Shown: positions 24,401 through 34,900 of the stretch, in pieces
How the letters are laid out: each line of letters begins with the position of its first letter
How positions within the stretch are numbered: position 1 is the first letter of the stretch
From: Edaphochlamys debaryana
Lineage: Eukaryota; Chlorophyta; Chlorophyceae; Chlamydomonadales
Length of the DNA: 64,000 nt
NCBI GenBank assembly: GCA_016858145.1
Contig: JAEHOE010000020.1
Location: 558,001 to 622,000 of the forward strand
Direction: 5' to 3'
Notes under the pieces: model-generated
Databases searched by the model: none
What the model was told of the DNA's origin: nothing
Seen by the model: only the letters and a program-made list of their open reading frames with translations
Made by a program: the position numbers and the translations under genes

Positions 24401-26822
24401 CTGCTGGACTCCTCCCCTCCGCCTTCGCCCGCCCCGGCCATGCTTGAGCCTCCCGCGCCCTCGCGTGGCCCCTCCTTCAAGCCCCTCCAACGGCGGAGGG
24501 CGCCGCCTTCGCCGCTTGGCCCTTACGGCGAACTCAGCACCGCCCCTTCCTGGCCACCCGACGCTCTGGTTTGTCGGCTCGGCCCGGCCGACAGCGTCGG
24601 CGCCGCCAGCTCTGACGTCAGCGGTATCCTTGGCGGCGCCGCCGCGGCCCGCGGGCGCACAGTCGCCGCCGCCACCCCGCAGCTGCTTGGCCTGATCGGC
24701 TCTAACGAGCAGTCGCTCGCGCCCTTCTACAGCACGAGCCAGTCCTGGGGCCTGGGCGGCGGCCCCAGCGACGGCGGAGCTGCGGCCGCCTCCAAGGGCC
24801 AGCCCCTGGCGGAAGGCACCGAGGCCCCCGCTTCGCCGTTCAGACGGCCCCAGTCCACGCCCCTGCTGCTGCTGCCGGCCTCGCCTCGCGCCCTTCTGCA
24901 GCCGCCAGCTCCCGCCAGCGGCGGAACCTTTGACTCGCCAAAGCCCGAGCAGGCCCGGCGCCGCTCCACCAGTTTTGCAGGGGTGGGGCATGTCGCCTCC
25001 GCAGCCTCCCCAATCAGCGTCGCCTCGGCAGCGAACCCGCTCCATCACAGCGGCAGCCAGGTGCTGTGGCCGTTGCCGCCCTCGCCTGCGCCCAAGAGCG
25101 GATCCCTCTTCCTGGCCTCGCCCGGGCCCCGGAAGAGCGCAACCCTGCCTCCGCCGCCGCCTCAAGTCATCAGCGTCCGGTCAGTGTCCGTTACCCTGTC
25201 GGTGTCTTCGATCGCTGCGGCGCGCTCCGCCAACTCCCGAAGCGTTCACCGCATTCCGGAAGGCTCGAACGAGAATTCCGAGTCGGCTCTGCAGTCCGGG
25301 TCCCTACGGCACGCTGGGCGTCGCCTGCAGAACCTAGGCGGCGGTGGGGCCGAGGGCGGGGACGGCGGCACGGGGCGCCAGGGGTCGGGGGGCGCGGTGG
25401 CGGTTGGGCGACGCACGGCGCAAGGGGTTTCGGTCACCGCCAGTGGCAGCCGCCGGAACCTGGCTGGAGATGCGTTGGTCCGTACCGGGAGCGGCCGTCA
25501 GGCCCCAAGCAAGGCCGCGCGCGGCCCCTCGCCGCTCCTGCCTTGGCGGCAGTGGCAGTCGGCTCAGTCGCGGCAGGAGCGCAGGAGCCTGAGGAGCATG
25601 TGGGCGGCGGCTGCCGTACTCCGCCTCCGCCTGATGTTCACGGTGCCGTACGCTTGTACGATGGGATTGACGCTGGCGCTGGCCAGCTTCCTGCCGTACA
25701 CGCTGCACGCGCGGGTGAGATGGGCGCTTTGTTGCGGAATGCCCATGCCTATCCTGCTTTCCTAACCTCCTATGAGGATCTTATGCCCTCCCCGCCCTCG
25801 GCCCATCTCTGGCTTATCCTTCCAACCCTCAGTACGGCCTCGGAGCCCTCGCATCCGGCGCCCTCGCCGCCATCCCGCTGCTCCTGGCGGCGCTCACGGT
25901 CCGCGCGGCCGCCCTGATCGCGGCCGCCCTCCGCCGCCTGCGCCTCACGCCGCTGGGGCGCCTGGGCGTGCTGTGTGCTGCGCAGGCGCTGGCGGGCGTG
26001 GCGTGTGCGCTGCTGGGCGCGTGCGGCGCGCAGCACGGCCCCGCGGGCATCGTCGGCTCGGCAGTGCTCCTGCTCCTGCTGGGCCTGGCCGCTTTGGTGG
26101 TGAGACGATCTGGGTTGGGCCTTTCCTTTTGGGGGCGCTGACCCTGACCCGTATTATCCTAACGGCTTCCGAGGAGCGAGACGTATGGGAGGGGCCGGGC
26201 CCTCAGTACACAGCGAGTTGCTATCCCCGTGCTTCTCACGGCACCTCCCTGCCTTTGTGCGCCTCGCGTGCCTGCAGGCCGGCGCGTCCCCGTACTTGCA
26301 CCTGCTGGAGGCCCGGACTCAGGGCCCCGCATTGGGTCCCGCAGTGGGCCCCGCCCTGGATCCCGCAGTGGTCCCCGCCTTGGGCCCCGCCTTGGCCCCC
26401 GCCCTGGGCCCCGCCTTGGGCCCCACCTCCGAGCACGTGTCAGCGGTGGTGCGGGGCCGCACCTGGGCATCCCTGGCCGTGGCGGCTCTACTGCTGGTGA
26501 GTGGGTACATCGGGTTTGGAGATGACACCGGGATCACAAGCGCCCTGGCTGGGTGGTACGGGCCCTGCCGGCGGTGGCGAGGGCGGGAGACTACTGCCAG
26601 TCATTCCCCTAGCACTCCAAGGCGTGCGTGCTTTAGCCCATGTTGCGTAGCATCTCAATGCTATCCTGCTTCTCCCTGTTTGACCGCTTTGACGCCCGCC
26701 CTCCCGCACGCGTGCAGGTTTGCTTCGTGGCCACCAACCGCCTGTCGTACGACCAAGGCCTGCTGTGGATGGGAGTTAGCGTCTGCGCGTCCGCCGCGCC
26801 GGTGCTGCTGCTGGCCTGCTGA
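21433..26822 (+). CDS. Divergent MFS transporter, NNP (NRT2/NarK) nitrate-transporter-like, with giant central loop
   Basis: Nine exons: 21433-21570, 21702-22711, 22884-22932, 23159-23286, 23397-23504, 23656-25732, 25833-26099, 26278-26496, 26718-26822; 1366 residues. Residues ~1-325 are low-complexity Pro/Ser. Hydrophobic segments follow with NNP-like stretches: LSKPVVALSAAAALLAGLLSR, VMVLLLTAPPLACMAL, AWASAGGGFSLLVMPI (compare the family's GWGN-GGG-LLMP) and SAWRCAFYVPAGLHCLLAVL. A ~600-residue Ser/Pro/Gly-rich loop (about 520-1120) separates the two hydrophobic halves; in ordinary NRT2 proteins it is under 100 residues. The C-terminal half has about six membrane segments and a GPALGPAV-type repeat. 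The substrate is inferred only from weak family resemblance. The first intron uses a TAG acceptor; if that is wrong, translation could begin at 21735. Confidence 0.72.
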
Positions 26823-28947
26823 AGGGGGCCATCGGTGGAGACCATTGCAGGCACCTAGAAAGGTGGGACTGCGGCGTTGCCCTGCGGCTTGGCCCACATG
26901 GCCAGGGCCAAGGCGTTTAAGACCCGCGGGCTCCAGTTTACGGATGGGCAACGCCCAGAACGCCAGGCCACAGGCAAGTAAGGTTAGTTACTCATGTTCC
27001 CGGCAAGGGCCTCGTTCAGATCTTGTCATGTCTAGTCATGGTACTGAAGCTAATGACACGCTACACGCCTGGAGGAATGTGATGTATGGAGTGGGGCGGA
27101 CGGAAGTGCCGCAATGGTCTCTATGTGCTGGCTGCTGGTCACCCAATAGCGTGATTAGTCAGGCCTACATAAAGCTGTAGTACTCTTGATCCTGCCTAAG
27201 CCTGCAAGCAAACCCCATGCCGGTGGTGACCGGCAGGGGCATTGCTGCTGGACAGCTTGCCCCTGCCTCGTAAGACTAGTAAGGCGCCGGAAGGTGCTCA
27301 GTTGTGACGTTGGCGAGAGTTCGTCGAGTCTTGCTGGTGGGAGGCAACGGGGTGTAGTGCAGGTGGGGTAGGCGGGACTACTGGGATGGGGGCGGATGGC
27401 TGGGTTCCACGTGACGAGCAGAGATGAGCCGTGGTCGTACCACTGTATGTACCACTCTAGCGGAGTGAAGGTTAGCAGGATTTGGACGTGGGTGGGCAAA
27501 ACACTGAGCTGGAGGTGCCCGGCTTTACCGGTCTTTGCCTTGACGTCGCCAGCTGGCTGCTGGCGCTGGAGTTGCCGTGAAGGACATAACCTTGCAAGCA
27601 CCAACAGTGGTAGAGTGAATGGTGTGGGTGTCTAGAAAGAAATGCGGTGGTGCCGTGGTTGGAGCGAGGTTTGCACGATGACGGCAAGGGCCTAGGTTGG
27701 GCCCTCAGAGCCGCAGAGCCGCAGAGACGCATGAGAGGCTAACCCCCCACCTAACCTGAGGCGGCGCAGTGTGACTTTCGTCACTCGGTGGCATGCAGGT
27801 AGAGACGAAGGCGAGTGCAGTCCTCGGTTTCAAAGTGCTAGCTGCTCGGGGGTTTGGGTATGTTTACGGGGTGCTGGATCACTGACGAACGAACATGACT
27901 TGTTGATACAAAGCATGGCACGGGCGGGATTAATGGGATGAGGGTTGCCGGTATCACCACCATGCGTACTGACGAGCTGGTTTAGCCAGCCGTGGGTCGA
28001 CTGGGTCCGCCATCGGTCGTCGTGCGTGTGAGGAGGGTTCTAAACGAGGGGCGGTTGATCTGGCTGGAGCCACGCGGAGGGTCCAGAGGGTCGGTTGGGG
28101 GGTGGACACCCTCTGAATGCATGCAAGACCTATTATATTAAGGCATGGGGTAATGAAGAGTACTGGTTTCCGGCACCTTGGTGGGTGCTAGCTCGGGGCT
28201 CGAAGTTGTGGGTGTGGCGGGGGTACTTCTTTATCACCCAGCTGCGGCTAGGACGCTGCAGGCCGCCCTGGGGCGCGTGAGCGAACCGCCAGAGAATGTT
28301 ATGCGAGGGGTTCCGCTACTTGATGTGATCTGGCCGGCACGATGTATAAGAGTAGCTTTACCAGTCTTACTTCTCGTGGACTTTGCCTAGGCAGGTCCAC
28401 ATAGCCCTCATTTCCCGCCCCTGCTGTGGGGGGCCCCGCTTGTCGTAGACTTGGAATGCCTGCTGCTGGTCCCTGGTCGGGCAAGGACCAGGATCGTTTG
28501 TTGGGGCGTGTCCTTACAAAATAGCGTTGGTGGGAAGGGTACGTAGGTCTCCGCTGGGCATGTGGCGATTGTGGACTGAGAGGGTTCTCAGTTGAGATTG
28601 AACTTGGCGTCGAATTACAAATTGGGGGCATGAGGTCTGTCTCTGAAAGTGCGAGGTGAGGACCCAAGCGGCCCCGTAGACCCGCACCGTCAGCAGCCTT
28701 ACGTCATGGGCAGACCCAGCTCCGTACTTGTAATGCCCCCGCACGCCTAAGCAGCGGTCGGTCAGTCCTGATCGTCGACGAGCCATCTCCTACCCCAGCC
28801 TAGCTTCATCAGTTGCCCTGCCCTTGCGTGCTCCAACACAGCCTCCGGCTTGCATGTTCCCACGTCGTCATGACAGGGTGTCAGCCATACCCCTTACCCG
28901 CCGTGCAACAATGCCAAGTCCCGTCCCTCCGTCCCCTCCGTAAACAG
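26823..28947. other. Intergenic region, no gene seen
   Basis: About 2.1 kb with lower GC and no exon I can support on either strand. It includes the NRT2-like gene's 3' UTR and, at the right, sequence beyond the 3' end of the minus-strand gene. Short open frames have no conserved motif. Confidence 0.4.
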
Positions 28948-28952
28948 TTACA
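28948..28952 (-). terminator. TGTAA polyadenylation signal (minus strand) of the 29452-31276 gene
   Basis: TTACA on the plus strand, about 0.5 kb below the stop codon at 29452. It matches the chlamydomonad poly(A) consensus. Confidence 0.45.
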
Positions 28953-29451
28953 GGGGCCTAGAATAATAGAATAAACAGGTGCGTGCCAACCTAGCAACCC
29001 ATTTTGCAGTTATCCAGGGGCAAAGGGCCGAGCCCCCTCCGGAGCAGCCCCCGTCCCACAGGTTCCAGCTCCTGCCCCACTTCCCGCGCTACCCGGCTAC
29101 GGCGACGCGCCCTCACCAGGCAACCTTTTGCCAGCACAGCTCCCTACGTGGATGGGGGCCAGGCACGCAAGTAGGCCACACGTGCGTCCTCGGACTCCCC
29201 AGCTGCCAAATCCCCAGTATCCTGCCCAGCAAGTTGGTCTGCACCGCATGATGTCCCCAAACTGCCAGCTCCCGCTTCGCTCCAGCTCCAGCGGCAGCCC
29301 TATCTCGGCCCTGCCACCATCGGGCCAGCTCCCGATCCCACGCAGTAAGGACCCGCTCCAGCCCCCAAGCAGGGTCACAACGTGTTGGTCTCCCCAAGGG
29401 GCCAGATCCAGATCCAGATCCAGCTCCAGCTCCAGCCCCAAATTAAGAGCA

Positions 29452-31276
29452 TCACAAGGTGGTGGTGTCGATCCCGATCTGGTACCGCCCCAGCAGCTTG
29501 AGCAGCGACAGAATCTCCGGCTCGTCCTTGTTGAGCTGCGGGCGGCGGGGGTGGGGGAGGGGAGACGGGGGGCAGGGGGGCATGGGCGGGGGCCCGGGGG
29601 AGCGGGGCGCTGCGCGGGAGATGTCCCGCCCAGTGCCGCCTCCCCTAGCGGTGCCACCAGAAGTGCCCCCAGCACCCCTCGCCAGCGCCCCCAGCGCCCC
29701 CACCACCCAGTGCCCAGCACGGACTCGTCCGCTCGGACTGCGCCCTCGCGCGCCGCTGCCCTCGGTACAACGCGAGGCCCGCGCCGATGCGCCTCCTCCC
29801 CACGCTACTCCGCGCCTCCTCCGCGCTATCCCCCTGCGTGACCACGGCGCCTCGCAATGCCCGAGCACTTGCACCGTGAAGGGCAACATGAACCGGGAGG
29901 TCAAGAAGCACCGCGAATCCGCATCCCCAGAACCAGAACCAGGTACCCTGTTCCCCCGTCCCGCCAGCTGCGGGGATGAGATCACGACCAGTCCCCCTCC
30001 CTTCCCCTGCCCCACCAGCTGCGGGTAGTAGGTGACCTCCGACCCCCTTCTGTGACCGGCATTCTGGCACCCCTACCCCACCACCCGCTTCGCCCCACCA
30101 GGTGACCCCTAACCAGCTGACCCCCAGCCCCTTTCCCTCCTCAACAGAAGGCAGAACATGGCCAGCAGCTGCACCCCCTCTCGTACCCAACCATCCCAGG
30201 CCCCCACCCCGCCCCCGTCCCCCTGCCCCACCAGCTGCGGGTAGTAGGTGACCCCCGACCCCCTTCCCTCCAAAACACAAGGGGAGAAGAGGCCAGCAGC
30301 CGCGCCCCCGTCAACCCCGACCCCCTCCCCCGCCCTGCACCTCCCCTCCCCTGCGTGCCCCACCAGCTGTGGGTAGTAGGTGACCAGCTGAGCCGCGCTG
30401 CGCTCGCACAGCCCCAGGCGGCGCATGGTGAGCATGGCCTCCCCCGCTCGAACCAGGTCGCCCCGGGTCAGGGCCTCGGGGGCGGAGCACAGCAGGTGCT
30501 GCAGCTGGGACTGGGGGGGCGGGTGGTGGTGGTGGTGGTGAAGGGGTCGGGATTGGTGGGTGGGGTGAAGGGGTGGGGGTAGGTGGGTGGGTGGTGGGCG
30601 GGGGGTGCAGGGTGGGTTCAGCCCTTGCTACAGCTTGGCCGTGGTCAAGGCGGGATGTAGATTGAGGAATGTCCTGCTGCCAGGCGCGATGAAGGGAGGG
30701 CCCACACGGCCCTCCTCTCCTATGGCCCTTTCGCCCCTCGAAGCCCCTGCTCCATCCCCACCCCTCCAGCCTGATGCACCGGTCCCTCCTCTACCGCAGC
30801 AGCGCTGTTCCGACGCCTTCCCTCCTATATCCACTCCGCACCTTGTCCAACCCAAAGCCCGTGAGGAAATCGCACCAGGAGGGCAGCTGGCAGGCCAACA
30901 GGTCCGGGTGCTGGAGCGCCAGCCCCCGGGCTGACCTTGCCGAGCCCGTATACGTGACTAGTGCCTCCACGGACGCGGCCAGGTCCCGCTCTGCTGCGGT
31001 CTTGGACACGTGGTCAGCAACCTTGGCGAGCTGGGCTTCATCCAGCGCCAAGGGCGCCAGGTCGCGAGCGATGCGCGAGGGCCCCGATGTTGGAGGGGCT
31101 TGACCGCTGCTCGCGACTGGGGTACAAGCGACTCTAGGTGAACGCCTCGATCTATGAAGTCCTATACATCGTAAATAGACGGGCAGTGTAGGTCGCCCTG
31201 AACAAGATGGCGCCGGGGAATGCAGTCCCAGCGAAGCCCTAGGAGAGGCAGTTGCGGTAAGCAACAGACGTGACAT
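29452..31276 (-). CDS. Small organelle-targeted helical protein, unrecognised
   Basis: Three exons in transcript order: 31276-30842, 30510-30364, 29535-29452, all phase 0; 221 residues. The N-terminus (MSRLLLTATASPRASLGLHS, then Arg/Ser/Pro-rich to about residue 58) is a good mitochondrial or plastid targeting peptide. The mature part is helical: LALDEAQLAKVADHVSK, ARGLALQHPDLLACQLPSW, GEAMLTMRRLGLCERSAAQL, ILSLLKLLGRYQIGIDTTTL. The alternation recalls helical-repeat organelle RNA-binding proteins (mTERF- or OPR-like) but no signature is firm. An in-frame ATG at 31360 is a possible earlier start. Intron 2 holds extra copies of the exon-2 edge. Divergent from the 31941 gene. Confidence 0.65.
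29960..30260 (-). repeat. Three extra copies of the exon-2 end plus donor in intron 2 of the 29452-31276 gene
   Basis: The exon ends at 30364 with codons for VTYYPQL and donor GTGGGG. The block recurs with edges at 30232 (identical peptide, donor GTGGGG), 30016 (identical peptide, GTGGGG) and 29965 (degenerate, donor changed to GCGGGA). Spacings of 132, 216 and 51 nt are all multiples of three. The frame is open from the real donor through the first copy only. Confidence 0.85.
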
Positions 31277-31940
31277 GGGTGGGCGCAAAGCAGTATAGAA
31301 CGGAAATGGTAAGGGCGAGCCAACTCGCAGGCCCAAACTTGTCAACCTTGCGCAGCTCATCTCCCCGCGGCTGCCCCTGCCGCCCCCCCTTAGCCGCCTT
31401 CACTTCCCCGTCCGCCTCGCCTGTTGCGTACTTCACAGGTGTTTCTCCCTTGAGCCACACCGATCTCCCCGCACGCAAAGCACGGTGGTTGGGATCAATC
31501 CCGAGGAGTGTGTATTCAGGCTGGTCACGCACCGGTCAGCGAGCAGTGCCAGATACTCACAGTAACAGGTGCGACAGTGAGCTGCACGTCTCCTCCTGCA
31601 CAATCGGCCGGTGCGCCTTGACCAGGACCTGCGATAACGCTGCACAGAAGGACACAAGCAAACGCTTGTGAGTGCTAGGAACTTGATAGCGTCTCTCGGG
31701 ACCTTCCACGGAGCTTTCGCGCTGCATCGCTTTGACCCGCGCAAGCACCCGAACGCAACGCCCAGCGCGCCAGGCGTAACCATGCGAGCTTGTTATGGCG
31801 ACAGGAAGCGTGTGTAAATGCTTGGACGGCATGTTCGCGAGCGACCTTGGTCCGGCGACCACATCTGTACCCACCGTGCCGACCCGCCGAACCCTGTGGG
31901 CCCTTGCCCGCTTTCCCCACAGCCCACCGCTCTCGGCACC
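31277..31940. promoter_or_regulatory. Bidirectional upstream region
   Basis: About 660 bp between the minus-strand gene starting at 31276 and the plus-strand gene starting at 31941. It contains an open minus-strand frame (31829 to 31557) with a possible GTGAGT donor, which could be an unannotated 5' exon, but I could not join it in phase to downstream exons. Confidence 0.35.
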
Positions 31941-34900
31941 ATGGCTCGGCCCATAGACTACTCCAAGTGGGACAACATGGACACGGGCTCGAGCGACGAG
32001 GGGGAGCCCTCGGCCCCGCCGGCGGGGGCTGCCGGCGGACCGGCCAACCCCGCCGCGGGCGATGATGACCTCCTGGGGTACGACTCGTTTCATGAGATTC
32101 CCTCGGGCGTGCCCATCGTGGTTACAGGTGCGCCTGGGCTGGGTTTGCTGCTGTGCGCCATGCTGCTGTGGGCCAAAGTGTGTGGCTATGGGCCGGTGTT
32201 GTTGAGGTGGCGTGCACGGTGCTCAGGAGGACTGGCGTACGGCCTGGTCCTAGCCAGCGGGCTGCCCGTGTGTGTTGGTCCCTTACACAGAGGCAGCATC
32301 CTTCCCGCTGCTGCCTCGCTCGCAGGCACTTCCACCAGTGCCACCACCCGGCCCGCGAACGCGCCCGCGCCGGGGGTGTACTCGGGCTACGACCGGCAGG
32401 ACGTGCCGCCCTTCCCCGCCAACATCCCCCGGCCCCCCGCCGTGCCCAACGCGGATGAGGTCCTCGCCACCTACGCCCCCTGCAAGGGGGACACCAGCTG
32501 CAGGGGCCTGCGGGCCACCTCTGTGCCCGAGACCCACCCCGTGTTCTCTCAGGGCGCTGTGTCGCCCGTGGCGGCCCTCGTGGGGCTGCCGCTCAGGGTG
32601 CACCGGACCGACACCAGGCTCTCCCTGCGCATCCCGCGCTCCGCGGTGAGTGTTGCTCACAAGGCCGAAACGCTATGGGGCTGGTGCGGCCTGTTGCCTG
32701 TGCCTACAGTTTCGCACGTGGGCGGGGTGCTGCACATTGGACGGACGGATCAGTGCAGTATGCAGGCCCGGACGCCCCTTGATGGAGGCGGGGCACACCC
32801 TGCGGCGCATAACAAACGGGAGGGAGCCGCAGGGGGGGGGGGTTTCGCCCGGCGGCGCATAACAAACGGGAGGGAGCCGCAGGGCAGGGGCGGGGACCGG
32901 GTGAGCTACACGTGGCGTTTGATGGGATGTGCACCTTGCGGAAAGGGGACATAGTCCTCTGCGGCGCATAACAAACGGGAGGGAGCCGCAGAGTGGGAGT
33001 GAATGTGGGGTCGGGAGAGCCAGGATCGAGAGGTGTACGGCCAACAGTGTGAGCACATGATGAACGGTGAACGGTTACTGGTAGGAGGCGCGGCCGAGGA
33101 GGGGCCATCGATACACGCTGAGCATGGTCATTGCGTGCCAAGGACTAAGGTGGGACCTGAGTGTGGTCAGTGCAAGTTATGACAGGGACTTGCGTTCTGG
33201 CTTGCAGGGGGCAAGCCCGTGAGGTGGGTCGCTTGGCCCCAGCGTTCAGCGCTGTGACCCCAGTCCTCGGTGTTTACAATGAAGGACCCCCCTGGGGTCA
33301 CAGCGCTGAACGCTGGGGCCAAGCGACCCACCTCACGGGCTTGCCCCCTGCAAGCCAGAACGCAAGTCCCTGTCATAACTTGCACTGACCACACTCAGGT
33401 CCCACCTTAGTCCTTGGCACGCAATGACCATGCTCAGCGTGTATCGATGGCCCCTCCTCGGCCGCGCCTCCTACCAGTAACCGTTTACCGTTCATCATGT
33501 GCTCACACTGTTGGCCGTACACCTCTCGATCCTGGCTCTCCCGACCCCACATTCACTCCCACTCTGCGGCTCCCTCCCGTTTGTTATGCGCCGCAGAGGA
33601 CTATGTCCCCTTTCCGCAAGGTGCACATCCCATCAAACGCCACGTGTAGCTCACCCGGTCCCCGCCCCTGCCCTGCGACTCCCTCCCGTTTGTTATGCGC
33701 CGCCGGGCGAACCCCCCCCCCCCTGCGGCTCCCTCCCGTTTGTTATGCGCCGCAGGGTGTGCCCCGCCTCCATCAAGGGGCGTCCGGGCCTGCATACTGC
33801 ACTGATCCATCCGCCCTGGCCGCTAGGAAAGGGTGGTCGGTTGGGACCTCATCCCAGCCCCTGTGCGTGAGCCCAACCTCCGCAAAACACTGCAAACGGC
33901 CCTCAAACTCGCCTCGTGCTACTGCTAAAGCCTGTGCCATCATCAAGGAGTGGTCCTGAGCGTCCCTGTGCGCATACTTGTACCTTCTGGCCCGGTCCAT
34001 CGCGCATATCGCGGCCAGACACACCACGTCCCACACTCGCGCATGAATCCCGGTGCCCTCTGGGGGCACAGCAAGCCACACCTCGTGTCGTTTCACCGCC
34101 CTGCCAATACCATGACTGAGGCGCATACGAACAGCCACAGCGGCTGGGCAATACCAGAAATGGTGGAGCCGATCGCCTTGCTCCATGGCCCGCCCACACG
34201 GACACCTCGCCACGTTCTCAGTTCCTAACTGGCTCCGGTGCATGCCAAATCCCGGGAAGCCATCCATCGCCAGCCTCCACAAGGGCTCTTTATTGCCCGG
34301 ATCCCACTTAATGCCCCACAACCTCGGCCAAACCGCTTTCAGACTTGCCACTGCTTCTGCTGATGCCGTGTCTGTGCCGTACGCCTCCTGAATGTAAAGT
34401 GCATGCTTCCGTGCTAGCTTAACCCGAGCCGGTCCCAATTGCAAGTGCGTGGCCAGGCTAACTGTCATCTTTGCCAAGCTGACGTCCTCCCAGCCTATGC
34501 CCCTGGCAATGTTCGCCCAAGCCTCTTCTTCCCCTGGGGCGGCCGCCTGATCGTCCACCCCCCGTGCTGCTTCGGCCCACCCGGCCGGGAGCCGGCTAAT
34601 AAGCGCGCCCAGGCGCTGTCCCATGTCTAGTCCATTGCGGAGTGCTTGCGGGAGCGCTCCCACCTGCGTGCCCAAAATGCTCTGTACTACCCTTTCGGTG
34701 TATGACCTGTTGATCTGGGCCCTCGCCCGTGCGAGAGCCCGACCTAAGCTGCCCTCCAGCCCGTGCATCCCTCGGATGCGCTCAAGCTCATCTAGGCAGC
34801 GGACTGCCGTGCCTACTGTCCGCAGTCCCGGAACCGCGAACAGATCTGTGAACTCGCCTTCGAGGCCCCAGCTTGGGGCGTTGTTGTCGATGTTCCCCGC

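Noticed and set aside
23765..25165. 466-codon minus-strand open frame within the transporter's large exon
   Set aside because: It is a shadow of the plus-strand exon; composition is Arg/Gly-rich and there is no start context, splice context or motif.
31557..32093. Minus-strand open frame with a GTGAGT donor upstream of the 29452-31276 gene
   Set aside because: It could not be joined in phase to downstream exons and overlaps the first exon and promoter of paralogue A.
33161..33394. Identical 75-residue open frames on both strands
   Set aside because: This is simply the consequence of the large inverted repeat, not a gene.
32800..33760. CRISPR-like array of repeated 33-nt units
   Set aside because: The units are irregularly spaced, inverted between arms and belong to a retroelement 3' UTR in a eukaryotic genome.
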